Part shown: positions 17,791 to 27,139 of the stretch, piece by piece | How positions within the stretch are numbered: position 1 is the stretch's first letter | Layout of the letters: every line of letters begins with the position of its first letter | Assembly (NCBI GenBank): GCA_017547755.1 | Contig: JAFYOX010000024.1 | Coordinates: 34,287 to 98,286, forward strand | Reading direction: 5' to 3' | DNA: 64,000 bases | Source of the DNA: Clostridia bacterium | Lineage (GTDB): Bacteria; Bacillota; Clostridia; Oscillospirales; CAG-272 | Notes under the pieces: generated by a model | Database searches by the model: none | Told to the model about the DNA's origin: nothing | What the model saw: the letters and a program-made list of their open reading frames with translations, nothing else | Program-made: the position numbers and the translations under genes

Positions 17791-18903
17791 ATGGAACCCA
17801 GAAAACCCTGGAAAGGCACAATGACTCAGCGTGACCGCTTCAACGCTCAGATGCACTACCGCTCCTTTGACCGGACGGTCAACATGGAATTCGGCTACTG
17901 GCGCGAAAATTATCTGACATGGGATATTTTCCTCGAAAACAACATCCGGAACGAAGGGGATGCCAATCGTTTCTTTGCGTTCGAACCTCCGGCAGGCGTC
18001 GGCGGACACTATGAGATGTCGCCGGCATTCGAAGAAAAAATCCTTGAGGAACGCGAAAATACCATTGTAAAGATCGAATCCACCGGTCTGATCACCGAAA
18101 TCGCCAAGGACGGACACTCCTCCATCCCGCACTATCTCGGCAGCTCCATCGAAACGCCCGAAGACTGGAAAGCGGTCAAAGAACGCAGTTTTGTCCGCGA
18201 TGACGAATGCAGAAAACCGAATTTCGACTGGCTCGACAAGATCTGCGCGGATGACCGCACTTATCCGGTAGGGATCAGCTGCGGCTCCCTGATCGGACGC
18301 ATCCGTGATATGCTGACCGTGGAAGGGTTAGCCTATGCCATCGCGGATTATCCGGAAATGGTCGAAGATATGGTGGAAACCCGCTGTCAGCTCATCGAAG
18401 ACTATCTCGATGCCGTGCTCCCGCGGTATCACTTTGACTTCGCCACAGGCTGGGAAGACATCTGCTGCAAGAACGGTCCGCTCGTCAACATGGATTTTTT
18501 CAAATCCGTTGTTTTCCCCTGCTACAAGCGCATCGGCAACAAACTGCACAAACACGGTGTCGATCTCTGGTATACGGACTGCGATGGCGACGTACGTCCG
18601 CTTCTGCCGTATTTTCTCGAAGCGGGCATCAATTGCCTGTTCCCATATGAAGTCAATTCCTGCGCACATCCCGCCGAACTGTTTGCAGAATTCGGAAAGG
18701 ATCTGCACATCATGGGCGGCTTCGACAAAATGCAGCTGATCAAAGGAAAAGACGCCATCAAAGCTTATATGAAAACTCTCGAACCGCTCGTCGCACGCGG
18801 CGGATATATCCCGTTCTGCGACCATCGCTGTCCGCCGGATGTCACCCCGGAAAATTATCTTTACTATCTCGATCTGAAGGAAAAAACCTTCGGAATCGAA
18901 TAA
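17791..18903 (+). CDS. URO-D superfamily protein, DxDGD variant
   Basis: 370 residues. After MTQRDRFNAQMHYRSFDR the fold follows the URO-D pattern, with a glycine-rich GISCGSLIGRIRDML strand and WEDICCKNGP. At the strand where methyltransferases carry HxC it reads YTDCDGDV (D263, D265, D267), the same D-x-D-G-D as the copy at 7498. Two of the four paralogues thus share one altered putative metal site. An alternative start at Met11 (17821) is possible, but the ATG at 17791 has GAAAGGACAAACT before it. It stands between an esterase and a polysaccharide-lyase-like gene. Function unknown. Confidence 0.75.
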   Translation: MEPRKPWKGTMTQRDRFNAQMHYRSFDRTVNMEFGYWRENYLTWDIFLENNIRNEGDANRFFAFEPPAGVGGHYEMSPAFEEKILEERENTIVKIESTGLITEIAKDGHSSIPHYLGSSIETPEDWKAVKERSFVRDDECRKPNFDWLDKICADDRTYPVGISCGSLIGRIRDMLTVEGLAYAIADYPEMVEDMVETRCQLIEDYLDAVLPRYHFDFATGWEDICCKNGPLVNMDFFKSVVFPCYKRIGNKLHKHGVDLWYTDCDGDVRPLLPYFLEAGINCLFPYEVNSCAHPAELFAEFGKDLHIMGGFDKMQLIKGKDAIKAYMKTLEPLVARGGYIPFCDHRCPPDVTPENYLYYLDLKEKTFGIE

Positions 18904-18988
18904 ATCTGCCGTACTGTTCTTCCGGAGTATTTTCAGCACCGGAATCCCGACATGACATACAATGATTGAAATCGAAAAGGAGAAATTT

Positions 18989-20821
18989 ATGGAACCTATC
19001 TTCACCCGATTCATCTCCGATACCGCTTCGCTGCTTCTCCCGGCAGAAGACGTCCGTATGTACGGTGATCTTCCCGCGGCAGAATTCGTCTATCCGGATG
19101 CGGTTTCCAAGGCGGAAGCACTTCTCGGTCAGCCGATCCCCGCACTGCCAGCATCGCTGTACCGTCAGTATTACGAAAACGGAAACCGTTCCAACTATGA
19201 AAGCCCCTATTTTGCGCGCCGTCATGCCATGATGCTCCTTGCCGCCGCAGAAAAAACGGAAGGGAAAGGACATTTCCTTGACCTGCTCGTTGACTATATC
19301 TGGGCGATCTGCGAGGAATCCACCTGGGTCATCCCCGCACATAACAATCCCCGTCACGGCAGAAGGGAGCGTCTGGTCGACCACTTTGACCTCGGCGAAG
19401 GCGATGACGTCCACTACATCGACCTGTTTTCCGCCGCAACCGGCGCAGACATCGCCATGGTATATCATCTCCTTCACGAAGAACTGGACGCCCTGACGCC
19501 GGTGATCACCCGCCGTATGCTCGGTCTGCTTGAGCGCCGTATCTTCCACCCGTTCCAGTGTTTCCAGGACACCATGTGGTGGAAAGGAGCCACAGGGCAG
19601 GTGCTCAACAACTGGACGCCGTGGATCATCTCGAATGTTCTGACCGCACTTCTGCTGTGCGAAACCGATGCCGGCCGCCGGATCGAGGTTGTCCGGGAAT
19701 CCATGGAAATCCTTGACCGGTTCATCCTCTTCTACAAGAGCGACGGCGGATGCGACGAAGGTCCCGGATACTGGGGCGTAGCCGGAGCATCCTATTTTGA
19801 CTGTCTCGAGCTCCTGTGGGATCTTTCCGGCGGAAAAATCGATGTTTTCGGCGATCCTCTCATCCGACGCATGGGCGAATACATCGCCGATGTCCACATC
19901 ACCGGAGATCTGTACGTGAACTTCGCGGACGCTTCACACCGTCTCGGCGGAAATTCCGCACTGATCGCCCGTTACGGCAGACGTACCGCATCCCCGAAGC
20001 TGACCGCATTCGCCATCGAACTTGCGGACAGAAAAACCGATGCAAGAGCGCTGGATGTCGGAAACGGTTCTACCATTTACCGTGCCTTCCGCGATCCGAT
20101 CGAACCGATGCCGGAACCGATGACTGTAAAGCCGGAAAACCGTACCTACTACGACGGACTTGAAATTTTCATTGCCCGCGACGAAACCTCCGGCCTCTGT
20201 CTTGCCGCAAAAGGCGGCAGCAATGCGGAAAGCCATAACCACAATGACGTCGGCAACATCGTCCTGTTCCGCGGCGAGCATCCCGTATTCATCGATGCCG
20301 GTGTCGAACAGTATACCCAGAAAACCTTCTCGTCCGAACGATATACTCTCTGGACCATGCGTTCCTGTTATCATAATCTGCCCGATATCGGCGGTATTGA
20401 ACAGAAACCCGGTGGCAGCTATCGTTCCGGACTCGCGGAACGTACAGCCGACAGCGTTACCTACGACCTGACCGCCGCATGGCCGGCGGATACCGGCATT
20501 GTCCGCTTCACCAGAGAATCCGCCATGACCGGATCCGCAGTCACGGTGACCGATATGCTGAAGCTTACGGATGCCAAAGAAGTCTGCTGGTACTGGATGT
20601 GTGCCGAAAAGCCGGAAATCGCCGGCAATACACTGTACTTTGCAAATGCCGGATGCCGTGTGAACTTCTCCGGCGGTGATTTCCGCCTGACGGTTGAAGA
20701 ATTCCCGCTGACTGATGGAAAACTTCTCCGTGAATGGAGAGTAAATTCTCTCTGGCGCATCCATCTCTCCGCTGACACGTGGACGGACGGCGTCATGAAA
20801 ATGGAAGTTCTCCCCGAATAA
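18989..20821 (+). CDS. Heparinase II/III-like protein (polysaccharide lyase or glycuronidase type)
   Basis: 610 residues from the ATG at 18989; AAGGAG lies 6 bases before it, so the ATG at 18962 is rejected. An N-terminal alpha/alpha toroid (about 30-370) contains QDTMWWKGATGQVLNNW. The heparinase II/III-like beta-sandwich follows, with SNAESHNHNDVGNIVLF (H416, N417, H418, D420), the hallmark of PF07940. Family members depolymerise or trim uronic acid-containing polysaccharides by beta-elimination. No signal peptide is present, so it would act on imported oligosaccharides. It ends the plus-strand unit at a shared convergent terminator. The substrate could be a pectic or glycosaminoglycan fragment. 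Confidence 0.85.
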   Translation: MEPIFTRFISDTASLLLPAEDVRMYGDLPAAEFVYPDAVSKAEALLGQPIPALPASLYRQYYENGNRSNYESPYFARRHAMMLLAAAEKTEGKGHFLDLLVDYIWAICEESTWVIPAHNNPRHGRRERLVDHFDLGEGDDVHYIDLFSAATGADIAMVYHLLHEELDALTPVITRRMLGLLERRIFHPFQCFQDTMWWKGATGQVLNNWTPWIISNVLTALLLCETDAGRRIEVVRESMEILDRFILFYKSDGGCDEGPGYWGVAGASYFDCLELLWDLSGGKIDVFGDPLIRRMGEYIADVHITGDLYVNFADASHRLGGNSALIARYGRRTASPKLTAFAIELADRKTDARALDVGNGSTIYRAFRDPIEPMPEPMTVKPENRTYYDGLEIFIARDETSGLCLAAKGGSNAESHNHNDVGNIVLFRGEHPVFIDAGVEQYTQKTFSSERYTLWTMRSCYHNLPDIGGIEQKPGGSYRSGLAERTADSVTYDLTAAWPADTGIVRFTRESAMTGSAVTVTDMLKLTDAKEVCWYWMCAEKPEIAGNTLYFANAGCRVNFSGGDFRLTVEEFPLTDGKLLREWRVNSLWRIHLSADTWTDGVMKMEVLPE

Positions 20822-20850
20822 TCCGGATATACTGCGTCCAATAAAATAAC

Positions 20851-20911
20851 AAACGGGAGCGGTTCTTTCTGCAGCGAAAATTCAGCTGCAGAAACAGAAT
20901 CGCTCCCGTTT
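20851..20911. terminator. Bidirectional terminator between convergent genes
   Basis: AAACGGGAGCG (20851-20861) pairs with CGCTCCCGTTT (20901-20911), with an inner CTGCAG/CTGCAG stem. It lies between the lyase-like gene (plus) and the SIS-domain gene (minus). Confidence 0.82.
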
Positions 20912-20925
20912 CATATTGTTTCGCT

Positions 20926-21444
20926 TTATTCAAGATTCGCATGGCGTTTCCGCATGGCGGAAAAATCATCGTTCAGACACAGAACCACCCGGTCGCAGAA
21001 GAGCAGAAGTGCCTGTTCAAACAAAGTTCCCATCAGACTTTCCGGATTGATCGCGTCGTCTTTGGTCGGTGTCCGGAAGCATACGTCCGCTCCGGAGATT
21101 TCCGTCAGCTTTGACTTCTGAGAAGCGGTAAGGATCAGAAGATCCGCTCCGGCTTCCTTTGCGGTTTCGGCATACCGGCAGACACTGGCTGTATTTCCCG
21201 AGGCCGACGCAAGAACCAGCAGATCCCCTTCCGTGATCGCAGGCGTTACGGTTTCTCCGACCACATATACTGTCCGGTCCGCCTGTGACAGCCGCATGGC
21301 AAGAGCCTTCAGCATCAGTCCCGACCGTCCCGCACCGTAAACAAAGACCCTCCGGTGATCACAGATAACAGATGCCGCACGTTCCGCCGCATCCTCGGGC
21401 AGCTGACGGAACACTTCCGCCAGCGCTTCAAAATCGTAAATCAT
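20926..21444 (-). CDS. hxlB: SIS-domain protein, 6-phospho-3-hexuloisomerase-like
   Basis: 172 residues, usual for HxlB/PHI. It has the SIS fold with VYGAGRSGLMLKALAMRL, VYVVGETVTPAI, LLVLASASGNTASV and the C-terminal MRKRHANLE, a family hallmark. HxlB isomerises D-arabino-3-hexulose 6-phosphate to fructose 6-phosphate in the ribulose monophosphate pathway. No hexulose-phosphate synthase (HxlA) is in the window, so it may act on another ketose phosphate. It is the second gene after AraM, with only 3 bases between stop and start, so translation is probably coupled. Symbol given by similarity only. Confidence 0.8.
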   Translation of the reverse strand: MIYDFEALAEVFRQLPEDAAERAASVICDHRRVFVYGAGRSGLMLKALAMRLSQADRTVYVVGETVTPAITEGDLLVLASASGNTASVCRYAETAKEAGADLLILTASQKSKLTEISGADVCFRTPTKDDAINPESLMGTLFEQALLLFCDRVVLCLNDDFSAMRKRHANLE

Positions 21445-21447
21445 GCT

Positions 21448-22758
21448 TTACCCCTGTTCTGCAAGAAATGCCGTGCCGTCGACTTCCGCGCTCTTTCCGG
21501 AGAACAGGGAATAGTACAGCCAGAGCATACTGTACCGGTTCTTGAGATCCTTGCCGTACAGCATGGCATCCCGGATTTTTTCCTTGCCGTACATCCGTTC
21601 ACATTCCGGGAAGGAAAGTCCGACCGCGCTCATCATTCGGTCGCATTCGGCAGCCGAAGGACATTCCGCAAGAATTTCCCGGATCTCCTGCCATTTTTCA
21701 CGGTAAACCGGATTCAGATCACGCTCATAACTGCCGGATTCCTGCTGAAGTGCCCGGACTTCTTCCGCAACGGAAGCATAAATTCTCTCCCACGCACGGT
21801 CTCTGTCCTCTGCACTTTCCTCACAGAAACAGGGTTCCTCCATCCGGCAGATCTGTTCCCGCATTCCTGCGGTCATAATGGTATTGTACGCCACATCGGT
21901 CCCGTGCGGGAAATGCTTCCGATGACGGACCAGTCCGACGATCTCAAAGAAATGCGACAGATGATGTTCACTGCCGGAACCGGGACGCGTTGTTTCCACC
22001 AGACTCAGCGTGATCCCGATCAGCACCAGCGCCTTCGTGAGCTGTTCGATGGCGTAATCCTCTCTCGCGGCAATTCCTGCCGCCAGACCGTGGATATCGT
22101 CGGTCACACAAAGAACGAGATCATAAATTTCCTGACAGAAATATTCGCCGCAGATGAGATGGCTCAGTTTCCAGTCGTTCAGGGAGCTGTATTTTCCGAT
22201 GATGTCACCGTAACCCGAACGGATCATATCCATGGGAGCATTCTTCACGACATCAATATCCGCAATGATGTATTTCGGCGGCTGTGCGGTATAGGTAACT
22301 TTCATTCCGCCGATGATCATCGCCGCTCCGGACGATGCAAAACCGTCCATGGACGGTGCGGTAGCGACGATCGCACTGTCAAGTCCCCGTTTCCACGCCG
22401 TATATTTGCAGAGATCGTTGATTACGCCGGAACCGACGCCGAGGATCAGATCCGCCTCTTCCGGCACCTGTCCGCCGAGAGTACGGATCGCTTCTTCGTC
22501 CGGTACAAGTGCGCCTTCGCATTCAAATACCAGAAGACCGGCAGTTTTTCCGTCGAGCAGTTCCTGCACACGCCTGCCGCAGGCTGCGTAAGTATTGGTG
22601 TCAGCAACAAGAAAAATCTTATTGTATCCCTGCAGGATGTCCGGGAGACGGTTCAGAGCACCGCTGCAGATCACAATATCGGAAATCGGGCAGAAATGTT
22701 CACGTCCGCAGGAACACCGGATCCGCCGACTGCAGTAATCCGAAAGATTGATATTCAT
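21448..22758 (-). CDS. araM: Glycerol-1-phosphate dehydrogenase (AraM/EgsA family)
   Basis: 436 residues from ATG 22756-22758, preceded by AAGGAGAAC; an upstream in-frame extension is rejected because it runs through the promoter. The N-terminal Rossmann-like domain has LILGVGSGVINDLCKY and IVATAPSMDGFAS. The metal-binding helices include RPGSGSEHHLSHFFE and KHFPHGTDVAYN, giving the conserved His/Asp ligands of the iron-alcohol/glycerol dehydrogenase superfamily. AraM of Bacillus subtilis makes sn-glycerol 1-phosphate from dihydroxyacetone phosphate and sits in the arabinose operon beside abfA. Here the gene is divergent from a GH51 arabinofuranosidase, so the association with arabinose genes is kept. 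Cytoplasmic. Confidence 0.88.
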   Translation of the reverse strand: MNINLSDYCSRRIRCSCGREHFCPISDIVICSGALNRLPDILQGYNKIFLVADTNTYAACGRRVQELLDGKTAGLLVFECEGALVPDEEAIRTLGGQVPEEADLILGVGSGVINDLCKYTAWKRGLDSAIVATAPSMDGFASSGAAMIIGGMKVTYTAQPPKYIIADIDVVKNAPMDMIRSGYGDIIGKYSSLNDWKLSHLICGEYFCQEIYDLVLCVTDDIHGLAAGIAAREDYAIEQLTKALVLIGITLSLVETTRPGSGSEHHLSHFFEIVGLVRHRKHFPHGTDVAYNTIMTAGMREQICRMEEPCFCEESAEDRDRAWERIYASVAEEVRALQQESGSYERDLNPVYREKWQEIREILAECPSAAECDRMMSAVGLSFPECERMYGKEKIRDAMLYGKDLKNRYSMLWLYYSLFSGKSAEVDGTAFLAEQG

Positions 22759-22791
22759 ACGTTTTGTTCTCCTTGAATTCATAATATTATC

Positions 22792-22800
22792 ATTATACCA
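22792..22800 (-). promoter_or_regulatory. Extended -10 promoter for araM-hxlB
   Basis: Minus strand TGGTATAAT: TATAAT at 22792-22797 with TGG before it, 34 bases upstream of the araM start. No good -35 is visible at 17 bases (TCTGTT). A TTCCGGAA palindrome at 22806-22813 lies in the spacer and could be a regulator site. Confidence 0.55.
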
Positions 22801-22838
22801 CAGAATTCCGGAAAAACAGAACTTTTCCGAAAAAAACC

Positions 22839-22869
22839 TTGACAAACCGTCCGATTGCTGATATATAAT
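22839..22869 (+). promoter_or_regulatory. Promoter of the GH51 unit
   Basis: TTGACA (22839-22844) with TATATA at 17-base spacing (22862-22867) or the better TATAAT at 19 bases (22864-22869). It lies 56 bases upstream of the ATG at 22925 and divergent from araM. Confidence 0.72.
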
Positions 22870-22924
22870 AAGTACAATCATGTATATAATCACCAAACAC
22901 AAAGATATATAAGGAGTTTCTGTC

Positions 22925-24424
22925 ATGAAATATGCAATTGATCCCGCAAAAAAACTGTTCCGGCGCGATAAAATGCTCTACGGTCACTTCATCGAACATT
23001 TCCACCGTCAGATCTACGGCGGCGTGTATGATCCCGGAAATCCGCTGTCCGACGATATGGGATTCCGCACGGACGTTCTTGAAGCCATGCGGGCGATCGA
23101 AGTACCGATTCTCCGCTGGCCGGGCGGATGCTTCGTCTCGGCATACCACTGGAAAAATGCGGTCGGTCCGAACCGGGTTCCGTATTTTGACAAGGCATGG
23201 CACGTTGAGGAACCCTGCACCTTCGGTACCGACGAATACATCGAACTGTGCCGCAGAATCGGCTGTGAACCGTATATCTGTACCAATGCGGGAACCGGAA
23301 ATGCGGAAGAAATGAGCGACTGGGTAGAATACTGCAATCTGAAAACCGAAGGCATCTATGCAAAACAGCGCATCGCCAACGGCTATCCGGAACCGCATAA
23401 CGTAAAATACTGGAGCATCGGCAACGAAAACTGGGGCGACCACGAAATCGGTGCAAAGCCCGCGTCCGAATGGGGACGTCTGGTCAACGAATCCGCCAAG
23501 ATGATGCAGCGCGTTGACCCGGAAATCGAACTGTCCGCCGCCGCGCTGACCGACCTTGACTGGAATCTCAATGTTCTCCGCAGTGCCGGACACCGTCTGA
23601 AGTGGATCTCCATCCATGAATACTGGGACGGCATCCATCAGAGCAACGAATTCGCCACCTACGAGCAGTCGATCGCCTATACCGATTCGCTCGACCGCGG
23701 GATCCGGAAAGTACGCGGTCTTCTGTCCGCACTGGAAATGGAAAACCGGATCCGGATCGCGTTTGACGAATGGAATCTGCGCGGATGGTATCATCCGGAT
23801 TTCAACACCTACGGACGCGGTCTTGACCGTCAGAAGGACATCCTCGATCCCCGTGACCGGAACGACGACAACTATCTGTACACCATGGCGGACACCGTAT
23901 TCACCGCCTGCTTCCTCAATACCTGCAACCGGAACGCCGACATCGTCGGAATGGCAAACTTTGCTCCGATCGTGAATACCCGCGGCTGTATCTATACCCA
24001 TAAGGACGGGATCGTCCTGCGCGGCACATATTATGTCTTCTATATGTATGTTAAACTGCTCGGCGACACGATCCTTGATCTCTGGACGAAGGAAAAGGAA
24101 GTCCTGCATCCGACGGACCGCTGGGGTCGCCGCCGTACCGTTGACGCAGTGGATGTTCTGGCAACCCTCCGGAACGACGGGATCACAGCAGTTTCCGCGA
24201 TCAACAAGGATGCGGAAAACAGCCGTACCATTTCGTTTGCCGTACCGGGTGCAAAGAAATACCGCATCCACACGCTGAACGGCGAATCCTGCGACAGCTA
24301 CAACGACATCGATGTCAACGGCATCACTCTGCGCACCGGAGAATGGACCGGCTGTACGGAAGAAATCTCCGTCACGCTGGAACCGCACAGCGTCAATGTC
24401 ATCGAAATCGAAACCATGGAATGA
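22925..24424 (+). CDS. abfA: Alpha-L-arabinofuranosidase, GH51
   Basis: 499 residues, typical for intracellular GH51. The N-terminus has YGHFIEHFHRQIYGG, then ILRWPGGCFVSAYHW. The acid/base is E168 in YWSIGNENWG and the nucleophile E282 in IAFDEWN, each on the expected strand of the GH-A barrel. A C-terminal beta-sandwich (about 385-499) follows. It releases terminal L-arabinofuranose from arabinan and arabinoxylan oligosaccharides. AAGGAGTTTCTGTC precedes the ATG. The next gene follows by 21 bases. Divergent from araM, as in arabinose loci of other Bacillota. Confidence 0.95.
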   Translation: MKYAIDPAKKLFRRDKMLYGHFIEHFHRQIYGGVYDPGNPLSDDMGFRTDVLEAMRAIEVPILRWPGGCFVSAYHWKNAVGPNRVPYFDKAWHVEEPCTFGTDEYIELCRRIGCEPYICTNAGTGNAEEMSDWVEYCNLKTEGIYAKQRIANGYPEPHNVKYWSIGNENWGDHEIGAKPASEWGRLVNESAKMMQRVDPEIELSAAALTDLDWNLNVLRSAGHRLKWISIHEYWDGIHQSNEFATYEQSIAYTDSLDRGIRKVRGLLSALEMENRIRIAFDEWNLRGWYHPDFNTYGRGLDRQKDILDPRDRNDDNYLYTMADTVFTACFLNTCNRNADIVGMANFAPIVNTRGCIYTHKDGIVLRGTYYVFYMYVKLLGDTILDLWTKEKEVLHPTDRWGRRRTVDAVDVLATLRNDGITAVSAINKDAENSRTISFAVPGAKKYRIHTLNGESCDSYNDIDVNGITLRTGEWTGCTEEISVTLEPHSVNVIEIETME

Positions 24425-24445
24425 TTCCGGAAAGGAGAAAATCCC

Positions 24446-26545
24446 ATGAGAAAACATCAGTTAACCATCCTGCATCCCGCTAAAGAAACTCCTGCGAAAA
24501 ATCTGCCCGACGGAGCGATCACCGGCAACGGTGACGTCACCGCGGTTCTGGCAGGTACTCCGGACAGAGTCCGCATCTACATCGGCAAAGCAGATTTCTG
24601 GAAAGCGGACGGCAGAGTCTATACGGAACACAAAGGCGGCATTGCGCCGCTCGGAATGGCGGAAATTCTTCTGCCGCAGCTTGCATATGCCGACTATCGT
24701 GCGGAACAGGATCTGGATGAAGCCTGCATCCGTCTGCATCTTTCCTCCGGAAAACTCACCGCAGATCTGAAAATCACGGTCTGTGCATCAGAAAACACCG
24801 TTATTTTTGAACTTGACCGCACGCATCCCATGGTATCGGCGTCCTTCTCCCTGATCCCTCTCGAAGGTTCGGAAGCAGTGACCTGCCTCGGTACGGACGG
24901 GGATATTGCCTACTCCGTCCGCGGATTCGATACACCCGAATGCAGATTCCCCACCTACGGTATCTGCGCCGTAAAACAGATTTCCAGAACCGTCACTGAC
25001 GGCAGGGAACGCATTGTCTGGGCAATGTGCGTCTGCACGAATCACGATACCGCCGCTTACCGCAGACAGGCTGTCGAACGGGCGCAGATCCTTGATGAAA
25101 CCGCCTGCCGGCATCTTCTTGCCGCCCATGCCGCATGGTGGAAGGATTTCTGGTCCCGGAGTTCTGTGGAACTTCCCGACGAACGTCTGGAACTGTACTG
25201 GTACGCGGGGCTTTATTCCATCGCCTGCTGTGCACGGAACAAGAAGTTCCCGCCCGGTCTCTGGGGCTCCTATTCCACCGACGACGGCATGGGATGGTTC
25301 GGTGACTATCATCTCAACTACAATTTTGAAGCGCCGTTCTATGTGCTCACCTCGTCCAACCATCTCGAACTGATGGAATGCTACGCTTCACCGCTCAACG
25401 ATTTTCTGCCGATCGCCCGGAAATACGCAAAAGATTATCTTGGAATCGACGGTGCGTATTTCCCGGTCGGCATCGGACCGCTCGGTCTGGAAACCGACTA
25501 CCGTCCCGATACCAAGGAACACGGTCATCTGTTCCTCGGTCAGAAGAGCAATGCTGCCTACGGTGCGGTCATTCCCATGATGCACTGGTACGGAACCAGA
25601 GATACGGAATTTGCCAAACGCGAATATTACGACTATCTTCTCTCCGTCGCGGAATTCTGGGAAAATTATCTCGTCTTCGAGGACGGAAACTATCAGATCT
25701 ACAACGATGCCCTGAACGAAGTCGGCTGGTTTTCCGGTCCCTCCTATATGCCGCACGGTCATGACGACAAAAACCCCATCGTTTCCTGCGGTCTCGTACG
25801 GATGCTGATGAAGCTGATGATCGACCTGTCCGCAGAACTGGGAATGAACACCGATAAAATCCCGAAATGGCAGCATATCCTCGACAACATTGTATCCGCA
25901 CAAACCTTCGAAATGCAGGGAAAGACCTATCTGCGCGGAATCGAAGGACATCATGACATCCGGGAACTCGCGCTCGAATGTATGTTCCCGGCCGGTGAAA
26001 TCGGCAAATACACCACGCCCACGCTGTACGAAGCGGCAAAGAATACCCACCAGCATCTTTCCATTTGGGAAAGCCACAACCGCTTCTGTTCCTATTACCC
26101 CATGGCGGCAAGACTGGAATATCCGGCGGAAGAAATCATCGCTCACATCCATACCAACATTGAAAAGTACGGTCTCCCCAACGGAATGTTCCGGTTTGGC
26201 GGCGGCGGTCTTGAAAACAGTTCCGTCATCCCCATGACCGTGAACGAAATGCTTCTTCAGAGCTACGAAGGCATTCTCCGTCTGTTCCCCGTATGGGACA
26301 GAAAACAGGATGCCCGTTTCCGCGGACTCCGCGCATACGGTGCCTTTGTCATTGACGCAGGTCTGGAAAACGGCAGAATCCATGCGGAAATTCTGAGTGA
26401 AAAGGGAATGCGGCTGACCATCGAATCCCCCGGCAGCGGATATATCCTTCTCACGGGAGACGGAACTGCGGTTCCGCTGACCGAGCAATTCACGACCGTA
26501 AATACCGTTTCCGGAGAACGTCTGATCCTTACACAGAATGCCTGA
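24446..26545 (+). CDS. GH95-like six-hairpin glycoside hydrolase
   Basis: 699 residues. Order: N-terminal beta-sandwich (about 1-225), linker, (alpha/alpha)6 barrel (about 240-610) and a small C-terminal beta domain. The C-terminus follows the GH95 pattern closely: GGGLENSSVIPMTVNEMLLQ, then EGILRLFPVW and a final AEILSEKGMRLTIESP. Candidate catalytic acids lie in ESHNRFCSYYP and NDALNEVGW. Known GH95 activities are alpha-L-fucosidase and alpha-L-galactosidase. The protein is shorter than many GH95 members and overall similarity looks distant, so it may be a sister family. No signal peptide. AAAGGAGAAAATCCC precedes the ATG; co-transcribed with GH51. Confidence 0.72.
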   Translation: MRKHQLTILHPAKETPAKNLPDGAITGNGDVTAVLAGTPDRVRIYIGKADFWKADGRVYTEHKGGIAPLGMAEILLPQLAYADYRAEQDLDEACIRLHLSSGKLTADLKITVCASENTVIFELDRTHPMVSASFSLIPLEGSEAVTCLGTDGDIAYSVRGFDTPECRFPTYGICAVKQISRTVTDGRERIVWAMCVCTNHDTAAYRRQAVERAQILDETACRHLLAAHAAWWKDFWSRSSVELPDERLELYWYAGLYSIACCARNKKFPPGLWGSYSTDDGMGWFGDYHLNYNFEAPFYVLTSSNHLELMECYASPLNDFLPIARKYAKDYLGIDGAYFPVGIGPLGLETDYRPDTKEHGHLFLGQKSNAAYGAVIPMMHWYGTRDTEFAKREYYDYLLSVAEFWENYLVFEDGNYQIYNDALNEVGWFSGPSYMPHGHDDKNPIVSCGLVRMLMKLMIDLSAELGMNTDKIPKWQHILDNIVSAQTFEMQGKTYLRGIEGHHDIRELALECMFPAGEIGKYTTPTLYEAAKNTHQHLSIWESHNRFCSYYPMAARLEYPAEEIIAHIHTNIEKYGLPNGMFRFGGGGLENSSVIPMTVNEMLLQSYEGILRLFPVWDRKQDARFRGLRAYGAFVIDAGLENGRIHAEILSEKGMRLTIESPGSGYILLTGDGTAVPLTEQFTTVNTVSGERLILTQNA

Positions 26546-26551
26546 CAGCCT

Positions 26552-27139
26552 ATGAAAATAAACATTTTGACTGAATTATTCCTGATCTTTGCAAAGATCG
26601 GATTCTTTACATTCGGTGGCGGATATGCAATGCTTTCCATGATCGAAGACCATTGTGTGGAACGAAAACATTGGATCACCCATAATGAAATGATGGATAT
26701 CACCGTCATTGCCGAATCCACACCGGGCCCCATCGCCATCAACTGCGCCACCTTTACCGGGTATAAAAAAGCCGGTTTTCCCGGCGCATTGTCCGCAACC
26801 ATCGGGATCGTCCTGCCTTCCTTTCTGGTAATCTGGCTGATATCCATGTTTCTGGATCAATTTCTGGAACTGACGATCATTGCGAACGCATTCCGCGGAA
26901 TAAAAATCGCAGTCGGACTTCTGATCGCCGATGCCGCGCTCACAATGATCTCCAAAATGCCGAAAAAGCCGCTTCCGCTCGCCATTATGACAGCATCTTT
27001 CCTGCTCATGCTGATGATCAATGTTTTCGCATGGAATTTCTCTTCCATCAGCCTGATGCTCCTTGCCGCCGCAGTCAGTGTGACGGTATTCCTGACCAAA
27101 GGCAGTGGTAAACCCAAAGAGGGAGGTACCGGAAAATGA
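26552..27139 (+). CDS. Chromate transporter-type membrane protein, first half
   Basis: 195 residues of the CHR family (PF02417), short-chain form that works as a pair of two half-size proteins. Hallmarks are FAKIGFFTFGGGYAMLSMIE, ESTPGPIAINCATFTGYK and GFPGALSATIGIVLPSF, plus several further hydrophobic helices. Characterised members export chromate, but paired homologues in anaerobic gut bacteria are common and their natural anion is unknown. It starts 6 bases after the GH95-like stop with no clear Shine-Dalgarno, suggesting translational coupling to the glycosidase. Its stop overlaps the second half's start by 4 bases (ATGA). Confidence 0.88.
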   Translation: MKINILTELFLIFAKIGFFTFGGGYAMLSMIEDHCVERKHWITHNEMMDITVIAESTPGPIAINCATFTGYKKAGFPGALSATIGIVLPSFLVIWLISMFLDQFLELTIIANAFRGIKIAVGLLIADAALTMISKMPKKPLPLAIMTASFLLMLMINVFAWNFSSISLMLLAAAVSVTVFLTKGSGKPKEGGTGK

